NCBI GenBank assembly: GCA_965223035.1
Contig: OZ244980.1
Location: 5,146,001-5,210,000 of the forward strand
Origin: CAMDPA01 sp965223035
GTDB lineage: Bacteria; Pseudomonadota; Alphaproteobacteria; Rhizobiales; Hyphomicrobiaceae
Direction of reading: 5' to 3'
Length of the DNA: 64,000 bases
A program made the translations under genes and the position numbers. Positions 1-8,960 of this stretch are shown in pieces. Each line of letters opens with the position of its first letter. The first letter of the stretch is position 1. The notes under the pieces are model-generated. The model had not been told where the DNA came from, searched no databases, and saw only the letters and a program-made list of their open reading frames with translations.

Positions 1-814
1 AAAAGGCATATATATGAACGCGTTGAGCAGAAACGACTGACACCGGCGGGCGTTTGCGGGCGGCCCGAAGCGCCGCCATGGCAGCGATCACGACGCGTGC
101 CGATCGGGCGGGCAGCAGCTGGTCCGGTCGGCCAGCGGGTCGCACACCAAGCGCCGCGCGGGCCCGTGTTATGGTTGACGGCTTGCAAGGCGGTTGTGGT
201 TGACCAAGAACCTCAATTTAGGAGACATGTTTGGGCCGCTCGTTCGCATCGCGCGTTCGATCGGGGTCCCGGCACCAGCTTGAAGGCGCGGCAAACGACC
301 GTTGACCGGGCGTACCGATGCCGATCCAACAGGTTAGGGCGGTTGGGCTTGAACACCGGTGATCGGCCGGCCGCGCCGTCGGTGGCGACCTGGTTGCGCC
401 CTACAGCCCGCGCGCGTCGGCGGAGCCGGCGCGGCGCGCGGATCTCAATCGCTCGCGCGCGTTGTGTCTTGGCCCTCAAGCCGCTGGTCATCGGCCCGCT
501 TCATGGGCCCGCTTCATGGGCCCGCTTCATGGGCCCGCTTCATGGGCCCGCTTCATGGGCCCGCTTCATGGGCCCGCTTCATGGGCCCGCTTCATGGGCC
601 CGCTTCATGGGCCCGCTTCATGGGCCCGCTTCATGGGCCCGCTTCATGGGCCCGTTGGCCAAAAGTGTTCGCCTGCGGCTTGGCGAGCCATCGCTTCGCA
701 CGACGATCTGTGGCATACTAAATTATGCTCACAAGGTGCATGGCTTTCAGCCGGGCCAACGATCGGCCAGGTGCGCCAAATCATTTGAGCAGCTGTCACG
801 GGCAGGAGTGAAGA
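1..814. other. Gene-free left edge
   Basis: No convincing gene is visible before position 815. The long open frames here exist because of the GC-rich composition and the 13-bp tandem repeat at 498-653, which is open in all three frames. The stretch just upstream of 815 is less GC-rich and could hold a promoter, but no clear -35/-10 pair is seen. Confidence 0.6.
498..653. repeat. 13-bp tandem repeat, 12 perfect copies
   Basis: The unit GCTTCATGGGCCC is repeated twelve times without a single change. Because 13 is not a multiple of three, every forward frame cycles through the same 13-residue pattern (MGPLHGPASWARF), so the apparent proteins are artefacts. Perfect identity of all copies points to recent expansion or ongoing slippage. 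The last copy ends about 160 bp before the next gene. Confidence 0.97.
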
Positions 815-1240
815 ATGCAGTACATTTGCGATGCTGGCGACAAGACCTGGTTCCGCATCGAGACCGAGGGCGAAGCTGCGCTGGAGTCGCAGACCATGGA
901 CCACGCGGTCGAGCGCTATTTCCGGCAAGCCCAAGACGAGGCAGCACAAAGCTACGTGCCGCCGAAAACCGGACGCATCTTTGAGCAAGGCATCGGCAAA
1001 CGCGACCACGTGCAGCGCGTCATGCCGTTATTCGTCACGCTCAGGGACGGTGAGGGCAAGGCACTGGTCACGGCGATGTTGCCGCCAGAAGGTGAAAGCG
1101 AGCGCGCGTTGAGGCCCATCGTTGTCGGACCTGGCAACTCGGATCCCTATCCCGAGCACGGTACGGCGATCGACGCGCTGGCCAAGCACTTTAAGTTGAA
1201 GCTCGACCGCGAGCGCTGCTACCCCTACAGCCGCGCTTAG
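815..1240 (+). CDS. Conserved-looking hypothetical protein, 141 aa
   Basis: A short soluble protein with no signal peptide or membrane segment. I do not recognise a family. The start is supported by AGGAGTGAAG placed directly before the ATG. The sequence is acidic and has ordinary coding composition, with a compact middle part (residues about 65-105, containing VMPLFVTLRDGEGKALVTAM) and a charged C-terminus. It stands alone, with a TauD-type gene converging on it 115 bp downstream. The function is unknown. Confidence 0.75.
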   Translation: MQYICDAGDKTWFRIETEGEAALESQTMDHAVERYFRQAQDEAAQSYVPPKTGRIFEQGIGKRDHVQRVMPLFVTLRDGEGKALVTAMLPPEGESERALRPIVVGPGNSDPYPEHGTAIDALAKHFKLKLDRERCYPYSRA

Positions 1241-1355
1241 ATCATCGCGCCATTGGGTGGCCGGGCCGAAGTGCGGCATGCTGCCAGCTCACTCTGCCAC
1301 GCTTTGGTGGCCATCGCGGACGCGGAGGCCCGCGCTGCAAAGCCAATCTGCGCGC

Positions 1356-2237
1356 TCAAACCGGTACGTCGCCGACAACCGCGGTGCGTTCCATGCGGCG
1401 ACGCTGAGGAAAATAGTCATTGGCCGCATAGTGCTGGGTCGACGCGTTGTCCCAAAACACGATGTCACCGGGCCGCCAGGTCAAACGAAATTGATACTCA
1501 GGCACGTGAGCCTGGCGGAACAGCAGCTCCAGTAGCGCGTGGCTTTCCTCCGCCCGCACACCCTCGATGCACACCGTGAACTGTGGATTTACGTAAAGGA
1601 TTTTGTCGCCGGTCACCGGATGCGTGCGCACCACCGGATGCGACGGGTTGGGGAATTGCTGCTCCATCCGCCTTAGTCTTGCTTGATCGGCCTCAGATGT
1701 GGTGAACAGCGCGCGAAAATTCTTGAAATCATGCACTGCCCTCAGACCGTCGATCATGGTGCGGAACCTCGGTGACAGGCCATTATAGGCGGCGCTCATG
1801 TCGGCCCACAGCGTATCGCCGCCAGTCTCCGGCATGATTTGACAGCGCAAAATCGTATACTTGGTCGGTCTTTCCCGGAACGTGGTGTCGGAGTGCCAGA
1901 CGTCGGTGGACAACACCGGATTATCCTTGTGGTTGTCGAGCACCATGATCTCTGGGAATGCGCCTTGGGGCCGGAACGGGTGCACTTCCAGCTCGCCGAA
2001 CCGCCGCGACAGGCGCACATGCTGTTGCGTCGACAAATGCTGCTCGCGCGCGAACAAGACTTTGTGCCGGATAATTGCCGCCTCCAGCGCCGCAAACGTC
2101 TCCTCATCGAGCGGTTGGCGAAGATCGACACCGCTCAACTCCGCCCCCAGATGGCGTCCATGAGGTTTGATCCGCAACGGCGATGACGCGCTCGGCGAAG
2201 GCGACGATTGCGTCGATGTGATCGCAGCTTGGCTCAT
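1356..2237 (-). CDS. TauD/TfdA-family Fe(II)/2-oxoglutarate dioxygenase
   Basis: A 293-residue non-heme iron dioxygenase that would couple 2-oxoglutarate decarboxylation to hydroxylation of a small organic substrate, in the style of taurine or 2,4-D dioxygenase. The iron facial triad is visible as H115-x-D117 (in DVWHSDTTF) and H269 (in TQHYAANDY). R280/R281 (PQRRRMER) is placed to bind the 2-oxoglutarate carboxylate. GGGAG lies before the start. It is divergent from the molybdenum hydroxylase gene, and the 128 bp between them would hold both promoters. The substrate cannot be read from sequence; taurine itself is not implied. A paralogue lies at 20913-21878. Confidence 0.9.
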   Translation of the reverse strand: MSQAAITSTQSSPSPSASSPLRIKPHGRHLGAELSGVDLRQPLDEETFAALEAAIIRHKVLFAREQHLSTQQHVRLSRRFGELEVHPFRPQGAFPEIMVLDNHKDNPVLSTDVWHSDTTFRERPTKYTILRCQIMPETGGDTLWADMSAAYNGLSPRFRTMIDGLRAVHDFKNFRALFTTSEADQARLRRMEQQFPNPSHPVVRTHPVTGDKILYVNPQFTVCIEGVRAEESHALLELLFRQAHVPEYQFRLTWRPGDIVFWDNASTQHYAANDYFPQRRRMERTAVVGDVPV

Positions 2238-2365
2238 GCTGGGCTCCCTATCAGAACGGCAGCATTATCGGGCAAGGCGCGCGACATTCAAGCTGAGTTG
2301 ACAACCGACCTGACCCGGCGCCAACTCACTGAGGCCCGCAGCCGGTAGGCGGCGGCAATCGACGG

Positions 2366-4672
2366 ATGCAGATGATGAGTGATCGATCGATGGGACGGCG
2401 TGAAGATCGGCGGCTGGTGACAGGGCAGGGGCGGTTCACCGCGGACTGGCACTTGCCGGGACAGGTCTACGCGACCTTTGTGCGATCCGACCAAGCCCAT
2501 GCCCGCATCAAGTCGATCGACGTCGCGTCGGCGCGCGCGATGTCGGGCGTGCTGGCGGTGCTGACCGGCGACGACGTTTCGGCAGCCGGCTTCGGCTCAC
2601 CGCAACCGATGAACCCCGGGCCCGGCAAGGACCAATCGGCGCTCAGTCAGACCTTGCGTCCGGCGCTGGCCCATCAACGTGTGCGCTACGTCGGTGAGCC
2701 CGTCGCCTTGGTGGTGGCCCAGTCGGAGGCGATCGCACAAGACGCAGCGGAACTGATCAGCGTCGACTATGACGAGCTGCCGATCGTGGTCGAGGCCGCC
2801 GATGCGGCCCGTCCGGGCGCTCCGTTGTTGCATGATGACATCGCGGGCAACCTGGCGTTCGATTTCGAGGTCGGTGACGAAGCCGAGACGGACGCGGCCT
2901 TCGCCAACGCCGACCACATCGTCGGCCTGTCGCTCAACGCCCATCGCATCTCCGGCACGCCGATGGAACCCAAGGCCTGTGCCGCCGTCTACGATGCCGC
3001 TGCGGACAGCTTCGACGTCTACATGCAGACCCAGGGCATGGCCGACATCGTCAAAGCGTTTGCGCACATCACGGGCCAGCCGACCCAATCATTCAGGATC
3101 CACGCTCACGACGTCGGCGGCGCTTTCGGGGTGCGCGGCGAGGTCTACCCGGAGAACGCCGCGATCGTGCTTGCGGCCAAGCTGGTGGGGCGGCCGGTCA
3201 AATGGGTCGGCTCGAGAAGCGAGACGTTCCTCAGTGATCACCATGGCCGCGGCGCCGAAATGACCGGTCAATTGGCGCTCGACCGCGACGGCACGTTCGT
3301 CGGGTTACGGGTGGAATGGCTGGTCAACATGGGTGCCTATCTGTCGTTGGCCGGCGCATTGATCAACACCGTGGCTGCGCCGCGCAGCATGTCGAGCAGC
3401 ATCTATAAGGTTCCCACGCTCTACGTCCGCAATCGGCTGGTGCTGACCAATCTGACGCCAGCGACGGCCTACCGCGGGGCCGGCCGGCCCAACGTCGCCT
3501 ATTTATGGGAACGCTTGATCGACGAGGCGGCACGCGCGACGGGCATCGACCGCATCAGCCTGCGTCGCCGCAACTTGATCCCGAAAGCAGCGTTCCCCTA
3601 CACGACGCCGGCCGGCTCGGTCTACGATAGCGCCGATCCGGAGGGGCTGTTGGACAAGGTGCTGGCGGAGGCGGACTGGAGCGGGTTCGAGGCCCGACGG
3701 GCGGAAGCGGCCGGTCGAGGTCGGCTGCGTGGCATCGGTTGCGCGACCTTCATTGAGCCGTCCGGTGCCGTCGGCCAAGAGGAGATCGCGATCCGTTTCG
3801 ACACTGACGGGCGGCCGGTGTTGTACACGCTCGCCGGTCCATCCGGCCAAGGCTACGAGACGGTCTACCAAGACATTGTCGCCAAGACGCTTGGGCTTGA
3901 CGCCGACACCATGCTGCTGCGCTCCAGCGATCCGGACGGTCCGGCCTTGGTGGGCACCGGCTCTTACGGCTCGCGCTCATTGATCTCACACGGCTCCGCC
4001 CTGCTTAAGGGGGCCGAACAGGTCATCGCCAAAGGTCGCGAGCTGGCGGCCCGGCAGCTGGAGGTGGCCGCAGCCGATGTCACGTTCGAGGCCGGCCGCT
4101 ATGTGGTTAAGGGCACCGACGTGGCGATCGGCATGGCCGATCTGATCGCCAAGCACGTCGGCAGCGGCCCGCATCCGTTGGACACCACCACCAAGATCCC
4201 CGTCGGCTCCGCGTTCCCGAGCGGCGCCCATGTGGCCGAGGTGGAAATCGACCCCCAGACCGGTGAGATCGAAATCGTCAACTACACGGCCGTGGACGAT
4301 TGCGGCGTGATCTACAATCATCAGATTGTCGAGGGCCAGCTGCAAGGCGGGTTGGTGCAGGGTCTCGGTCAGGTGATGGGCGAGCAGTGCGTCTACGATC
4401 GTGAGACCGGGCAGCTGTTGACCGGATCGTTCATGGATTACGTCATGCCGCGCGTCGATGCGCTGCGGCGGCTTGCAACCTTCGACCGTCCGATGCCCTC
4501 GCCCGCCAATCCGCTGGGTGCCAAAGGTGCCGGCGAGGCCGGCACGACGGGCGCGGTGCCGACGCTGGCCAATGCCGTCCACGATGCGTTGGCGCCGGCC
4601 GGGGTCGATCACCTGGAGATGCCTTACACGCCGGATCGGGTCTGGTCGGCCCTTCAGGACGCCAAGGGGTGA
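2366..4672 (+). CDS. Xanthine dehydrogenase/CoxL-family molybdopterin-binding subunit
   Basis: Large catalytic subunit (768 aa) of a molybdenum hydroxylase. Enzymes of this family hydroxylate aldehydes, N-heterocycles or purines with water as oxygen source. Visible motifs are DVGGAFGVRGE (about residue 250), AYRGAGRPN (about 370), and GAKGAGEAGTTGA near the C-terminus, which carries the catalytic glutamate. AYRGAGR is the form II type, not the AYxCSFR of true aerobic CO dehydrogenase, so CO oxidation is not suggested. The FAD and 2Fe-2S subunits normally encoded beside it are absent here. The start may be 2366 or the ATG at 2372. The next gene starts inside its stop codon (GTGA). Confidence 0.9.
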   Translation: MQMMSDRSMGRREDRRLVTGQGRFTADWHLPGQVYATFVRSDQAHARIKSIDVASARAMSGVLAVLTGDDVSAAGFGSPQPMNPGPGKDQSALSQTLRPALAHQRVRYVGEPVALVVAQSEAIAQDAAELISVDYDELPIVVEAADAARPGAPLLHDDIAGNLAFDFEVGDEAETDAAFANADHIVGLSLNAHRISGTPMEPKACAAVYDAAADSFDVYMQTQGMADIVKAFAHITGQPTQSFRIHAHDVGGAFGVRGEVYPENAAIVLAAKLVGRPVKWVGSRSETFLSDHHGRGAEMTGQLALDRDGTFVGLRVEWLVNMGAYLSLAGALINTVAAPRSMSSSIYKVPTLYVRNRLVLTNLTPATAYRGAGRPNVAYLWERLIDEAARATGIDRISLRRRNLIPKAAFPYTTPAGSVYDSADPEGLLDKVLAEADWSGFEARRAEAAGRGRLRGIGCATFIEPSGAVGQEEIAIRFDTDGRPVLYTLAGPSGQGYETVYQDIVAKTLGLDADTMLLRSSDPDGPALVGTGSYGSRSLISHGSALLKGAEQVIAKGRELAARQLEVAAADVTFEAGRYVVKGTDVAIGMADLIAKHVGSGPHPLDTTTKIPVGSAFPSGAHVAEVEIDPQTGEIEIVNYTAVDDCGVIYNHQIVEGQLQGGLVQGLGQVMGEQCVYDRETGQLLTGSFMDYVMPRVDALRRLATFDRPMPSPANPLGAKGAGEAGTTGAVPTLANAVHDALAPAGVDHLEMPYTPDRVWSALQDAKG

Positions 4673-6279
4673 GCAAAATGGGTCACCAATGTCAGGTCGC
4701 CATCGTCGGCGGCGGCCCGGTCGGCGTCGCGCTCGCCGTCGATCTCGGCACCCGTGGCATCGCTTGCGCGCTGGTGGAGCGGCGCGTCGATTTGCCCAAC
4801 ATCCCCAAGGGACAGAACCTGACGCAGCGGACGCTGGAGCACTTCTACTTCTGGGGCCTGATCGACGAGATTAGAGCCGCGCGCATCATGCCACCACAAT
4901 CCCCGATCGGTGAGTTCGTCGCCTACCGCAATTTGCTGAGCCCATATTGGCACGCCACCGAAGGACGATCGGTGGTCGGCAAATATTATTTCCAGGCCAA
5001 TGACCGGATGCCGCAATACCAGATGGAAAAAGTCTTGCGGGCGAAAATGGCGAAGCTGCCCAATGTTGAGTCCCGCTTTGGCTGGTCCGCGACCGGCCTT
5101 GACGAGACTGCCGATGGCGTGCGCGTTAAGATTTCGCGCGAGGACGGCACCGAAGAGCAGGTGATCGAAGCCGAATATCTCATCGGATGCGATGGCGCGC
5201 ACTCCTTGGTGCGGGAGTTGGCCGGGATCGAGCGCGAGGGGACCGCCTTTGACCAATTGATGGTGCTCGCCGTATTTCGCTCACGCGAATTGCATGAGGC
5301 GCTGAAACGCTATCCCGAGCGGTCGACCTATCGGGTCATGCATCCGGACCTCAAGGGCTACTGGCAATTCTTCGGCCGCATCGATGTGGGCGAAGGCTGG
5401 TTCTTCCACGCGCCCGTTCCGCCCGACACCACCAAGGATAACTTTGATTTTCACGCCATGCTGCAGCGAATAGCGGGTTTCGACTTTGCCTGCACCTTCG
5501 ACCACGTCGGTTTTTGGGACTTGCGCGTCGCTGTCGCGGAACGCTACCGCGCCGGTCGCATTTTCATCGCCGGTGACGCGGCGCACAGCCACCCGCCCTA
5601 CGGCGGTTATGGTCTCAACAACGGCCTGGAGGACATCCGCAATCTGAGCTGGAAGCTCGCTGCAAAGCTAACGGGTTGGGGCGGCGAGGCGCTGCTCGAC
5701 AGCTACGATGCGGAGCGCCGGCCGGTGTTCAAGGACGTCGGCGAAAATTTCATCGCGGCGCGCATCCAGGAAGATCGCGCGTTCTACGAGCAGTACGATC
5801 CGGATCGCGATCGCGCCGCCTTCGAAGCGGCTTGGCAGGCGCGGGAGAGCGAGTACTCGCAACGCACCCACGACTATGAGCCCAACTACGAGGGATCTCC
5901 AATCGTGTTCGGCCCGCCGGGCGGCGTCACCAGCGCCCACGGCACGCACAGCTTCGAAGCGCGGGCCGGTCACCATTTGCCGCCGCTGCCGCTGAGCACA
6001 GGCCACAACGTGTTCGAGGCGTTGGGTGACGGGTTCACGCTCATCGCCTGTGACGCCGACGACGATGCGGTCGCCGCGATCGGGGCTGCCGCCAGCGACC
6101 GCAACATTCCGCTCAAAATTGTGCGCGACAGCTATCACGGTGGGCGTGAGGCGTACGGCGCGCGACTGATCCTGGTGCGGCCGGACCAGTTCATTGCCTG
6201 GACCGGCAACGCGGCGCCGGCAGACGCTGGTGCGCTCATGGGGGGCGTCGTCGGGCGCGCCCAGAGCAACCTGCCTTAA
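4669..6279 (+). CDS. FAD-dependent aromatic monooxygenase (PheA/TfdB type)
   Basis: A 536-residue flavoprotein hydroxylase of the FAD_binding_3 type, expected to use NAD(P)H and O2 on an aromatic ring. The Rossmann dinucleotide motif VAIVGGGPVGVALA lies at residues about 9-22, the DG motif in GCDGAHSLVREL about 170, and the second FAD motif in IFIAGDAAHSHPPYGGYG about 300. The C-terminal 100 residues form a thioredoxin-like tail. The GTG start at 4669 overlaps the upstream TGA, so translation is probably coupled to the molybdenum hydroxylase; ATG at 4678 is an alternative. The last codons and stop (QSNLP, TAA) come from a palindromic repeat that begins at 6263. Confidence 0.9.
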   Translation: MSKMGHQCQVAIVGGGPVGVALAVDLGTRGIACALVERRVDLPNIPKGQNLTQRTLEHFYFWGLIDEIRAARIMPPQSPIGEFVAYRNLLSPYWHATEGRSVVGKYYFQANDRMPQYQMEKVLRAKMAKLPNVESRFGWSATGLDETADGVRVKISREDGTEEQVIEAEYLIGCDGAHSLVRELAGIEREGTAFDQLMVLAVFRSRELHEALKRYPERSTYRVMHPDLKGYWQFFGRIDVGEGWFFHAPVPPDTTKDNFDFHAMLQRIAGFDFACTFDHVGFWDLRVAVAERYRAGRIFIAGDAAHSHPPYGGYGLNNGLEDIRNLSWKLAAKLTGWGGEALLDSYDAERRPVFKDVGENFIAARIQEDRAFYEQYDPDRDRAAFEAAWQARESEYSQRTHDYEPNYEGSPIVFGPPGGVTSAHGTHSFEARAGHHLPPLPLSTGHNVFEALGDGFTLIACDADDDAVAAIGAAASDRNIPLKIVRDSYHGGREAYGARLILVRPDQFIAWTGNAAPADAGALMGGVVGRAQSNLP

Positions 6280-6323
6280 ATCGGCACCGGCTTTGCGATT
6301 CCGATTTAAGGCGCGATGATCTA
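6263..6323. repeat. Family A palindromic element, copy 1
   Basis: Core arms GCCTTAAATCGG (6273-6284) and CCGATTTAAGGC (6301-6312) flank a 16-bp centre. The left end is AGAGCAAC and the right end is GCGATGATCTA. The left end lies inside the monooxygenase gene, where the usual TAG of the element reads CAG, so the frame continues to the TAA of the core. Confidence 0.9.
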
Positions 6324-6350
6324 GATCATGTCCGCATCAGCCAGCAGCGC

Positions 6351-6448
6351 CATGCCGGCCCGCTCCCCCGCCCGGCCATCCACACCAGCATGCCATCAGG
6401 TGGCCCGGCGGGGCGTGGGATCGGGCCAGCGCACACTGAAACGCTCTG
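6351..6448 (+). repeat. Family B element, copy 1 (degenerate)
   Basis: It carries the B-type left part CATGCCGGCCCGCTCCCC and the closing GCACACTGAAACGCTCT, about 95 bp apart, with a worn middle. It follows the family A copy directly and lies downstream of the AraC-type gene, which reads toward it. Confidence 0.6.
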
Positions 6449-6455
6449 CGATATC

Positions 6456-7544
6456 TTAAGACCCGTCTGCCCGACCTTGAACCATGGCGTCCGCCGATCG
6501 CCAACCGCCACGGCCAGCCCGATGGATCGGAGCCGGCAAACAACCTTGGTCGTTGTGCTGGCTGTGGGGGTCGACCCGTTCACAGGATAGCTGAGCCATG
6601 CGGTAACTCCTAGCCGACTGGCCATAAGCTTTACCGAACGCGCGCGAGAAGTGCTGGAGATTGGTGAACCCCCATTTCAGGGCGATCGTGCTGATCTGCG
6701 TTTGGCGCGAAGCGGGATCGGCCAATTCGTGCCGGATGCGCTCCAATCTCGCCGATCGAATGCGCCGCATGATCGAGGTGCCGGATTTGGCGAGCAGCTC
6801 ATTGATCCGCCTGACCGACATATTCATTCCGGCGGCCACGTCGTCGCGGGTCAAATCGGGATTCTTGAGATGGGAGGCGATGAACGATTCGATTCGAAGC
6901 GTGGTCAACCGATCCTGTCGGCCCACATCGCTTGGGATCTGACCGTTCAATTGCGCGAGGCTGCTGCAGATGAGATCGACCACTGCGGCAGACACGTGGG
7001 CTTCGGCTTCCGGTTCGACCAGGTGTACGCCCTGGGCGATGTTGGTCAGGCAGTCAGAAATAAGTTTTCCGGACCCCGCGCGGCCCCCGATCGCAATTCC
7101 CGTCAGCATGTCGGCAATCGGTATGCGATCTAAAATAGCCCGCTTTGGGATTTGGATCACGAGCTGGCTAAACGGCCGTTGGAAAACCAGTTGATAGGGG
7201 TCGGTGCTGGAATAAAGCGAAAAATCTCCCGGCCTCAATACCGCTTCACGTCGATCCTGGCAGACGCGGCCAACACCTTCCAGCTGAAGGCTCAGGAGGA
7301 AGTATTCATCGGTCCCCCGCGCGATGTCCTGCTGGCGGCGAAAGACGTGCTGCTGGCCGCTATTGACGAACGACAGGCGCACGGAGGAAACCTCCGTCAG
7401 AGAAATTGACCCGTCGAAACGCGCTTGCCGTGGCGCCTCGCATCCAAGGTTGACGTAGGCCTCACAGATGGCCTCGCGCCAGTACGCCAAGCGATCCCGT
7501 TCCCGTACGTCCTCGGTGGAGTACGTCTTCGCCAACTCACGCAT
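6456..7544 (-). CDS. AraC-family transcriptional regulator
   Basis: A 362-residue regulator with an N-terminal AraC_binding_2-like sensing part (residues about 1-190) and a C-terminal double helix-turn-helix (about 225-325; TRDDVAAGMNMSVRRINELL, then ALKWGFTNLQHFSRAFGKAYG). The frame is open further upstream, but GGGAGGG sits just before the ATG at 7544, so that start is chosen. It lies 146 bp downstream of the aldoxime dehydratase on the same strand, and AraC-type activators are the usual regulators of nitrilase and aldoxime dehydratase genes. It probably activates this group in response to a nitrile, aldoxime or product. The last 35 residues have no family counterpart that I recognise. Confidence 0.9.
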   Translation of the reverse strand: MRELAKTYSTEDVRERDRLAYWREAICEAYVNLGCEAPRQARFDGSISLTEVSSVRLSFVNSGQQHVFRRQQDIARGTDEYFLLSLQLEGVGRVCQDRREAVLRPGDFSLYSSTDPYQLVFQRPFSQLVIQIPKRAILDRIPIADMLTGIAIGGRAGSGKLISDCLTNIAQGVHLVEPEAEAHVSAAVVDLICSSLAQLNGQIPSDVGRQDRLTTLRIESFIASHLKNPDLTRDDVAAGMNMSVRRINELLAKSGTSIMRRIRSARLERIRHELADPASRQTQISTIALKWGFTNLQHFSRAFGKAYGQSARSYRMAQLSCERVDPHSQHNDQGCLPAPIHRAGRGGWRSADAMVQGRADGS

Positions 7545-7690
7545 GGCCGTCCCTCCCTGCGCGCAGCACGGAATGCACAGCATAATGAGCGACCCGCGTT
7601 CAGTAAAGCAAGCGTTGGGTGCGGGCCGAAATGCCGCCCATTCGATCAAATTCAAGGCCATGTCCGACGCCGGCGCACGCCAAACGGTCG

Positions 7691-8722
7691 TCACGATGCC
7701 GGCGACATGCCGGTTCCTTCAGCACAATTGATGTACTCGGCCACCTGGCCTTCGGCAGGAACGACCGCAACCTCGTGCCAGTAGCGCGATTTCATGGCCG
7801 GACCATAGCGCGGTGCGAAATTCAAGAACGCATTGAAAATCGCCAGGTGCGTGGGATGGTGCTCCGCCCAGTTTTCCAGATCCTTGAGCGATTCGAAATA
7901 AGCCAGCCCAAACGTGTGATCACTCGGGGCGCCGCGCTCATCCAGCAGAGCCATGAAACGACAATCGTAACAGTTCACCTCACGTCGTCCTTGATCGCGG
8001 AGAAAGTTCATGCCCGCCCTCAGTGCAGGTTCCACATCGGAAAAATATTCCTCGCGCTCAATTCCTTGGACTGCGCTGAGATCCTGGCCGGAGCGAATGA
8101 TCGCCAGGTTCTGATTGGGGCGCACGACAATTCGATTGGCTCCCTGCTCGATCACCTCAATGGCCCCCACCGGCTCAAACGCGTCGGCGGCTGAATTCGG
8201 AATGCGATCGCGCATGCTGCCCCAATAAGCATGGGTGTCGATCGGCTCGGAGATGCCAGTGCGCGCATTGGCAATCCCCACAATGTGGTCCGGCCCGGAG
8301 TGGAGGGTCTCGAACCGCGCGAGCGGAATGTTGAAGACCTCCCTAAATATGCCATAGCCCAAACCATCGGCGCTGTTCCTCGCCCAATAGGCCTTGAAGG
8401 GCTCGGTGGCGAAAAACGCCTGCAGCGCGGCCGGGTCCAGCCAATACCCGGTGGCGGCCAACTGCATGCGCCCAGTGCGGTCTTGTCCACATTGAGAAAG
8501 GTCGACGTGATCGGCGGCTCCTTGGCTGCGCATGAGCTGCGCCAGCCCCGAGATGAAGTCAAAGGCGGCGGCACGCGAAGCCGGTTCGAATTGGCAACCG
8601 ATCACCGCCATGGCGGTCTTGGTGGCGTTGGCATCGAGGATCGACTCGAAAGCGGGGTAGGGCGGCTGCCAACCCGGCGGCATGCGCAGGGGGAAGGTTC
8701 GGGCTTGGTTGTGCTCGGTCAT
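7691..8722 (-). CDS. oxd: Heme-dependent aldoxime dehydratase (Oxd family)
   Basis: A 343-residue protein matching phenylacetaldoxime/aliphatic aldoxime dehydratases in length (about 340-353) and motifs. Family enzymes dehydrate R-CH=NOH to a nitrile using ferrous heme b. Visible landmarks are YWGSMRDRIPNSAADAFEP (residues 166-184, with the family's conserved serine and arginines), LRAGMNFLRDQG (234-245), EHHPTHLAIF (287-296, the proximal heme-histidine region) and SRYWHEVAV (312-320, with the distal catalytic histidine H316). AGGAG precedes the ATG at 8722. It lies between the nitrilase and the AraC gene on one strand, so its nitrile product is the natural substrate of the neighbouring enzyme. 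Confidence 0.92.
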   Translation of the reverse strand: MTEHNQARTFPLRMPPGWQPPYPAFESILDANATKTAMAVIGCQFEPASRAAAFDFISGLAQLMRSQGAADHVDLSQCGQDRTGRMQLAATGYWLDPAALQAFFATEPFKAYWARNSADGLGYGIFREVFNIPLARFETLHSGPDHIVGIANARTGISEPIDTHAYWGSMRDRIPNSAADAFEPVGAIEVIEQGANRIVVRPNQNLAIIRSGQDLSAVQGIEREEYFSDVEPALRAGMNFLRDQGRREVNCYDCRFMALLDERGAPSDHTFGLAYFESLKDLENWAEHHPTHLAIFNAFLNFAPRYGPAMKSRYWHEVAVVPAEGQVAEYINCAEGTGMSPAS

Positions 8723-8960
8723 CTTGACACTCCTGGTACTGGCCACGGGAGCTTCGCCGGCCAGAATCGGCAAACGCATTCAGCGCCAATCTGCATCGCT
8801 CGAAGCGCGCATTGCGGCGGTGCTGGCCGGAACTTGCAGACCACGTCGGCTCGGGTTTTGCGCAGCGACAACGATCGATCGGTCATCCGGCGGCGACCGG
8901 AGGTCACGGACCGATCTTGAACGTCAAAAGGGAACTCAGAAAACCTCTGACGTTGCCCTT

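Noticed and set aside
498..653. CRISPR array
   Set aside because: The units are contiguous with no spacers, and no cas genes are present in the window.
97..984. Long open frames over the 13-bp repeat with a MGPLHGPASWARF-type repeat protein
   Set aside because: All three forward frames give the same cycle because of the 13-bp unit length; there is no ribosome site and no recognisable domain outside the repeat.
2366..4672. Aerobic carbon monoxide dehydrogenase (coxL)
   Set aside because: The active-site loop is AYRGAGR, not AYxCSFR, and the coxM and coxS genes are absent.
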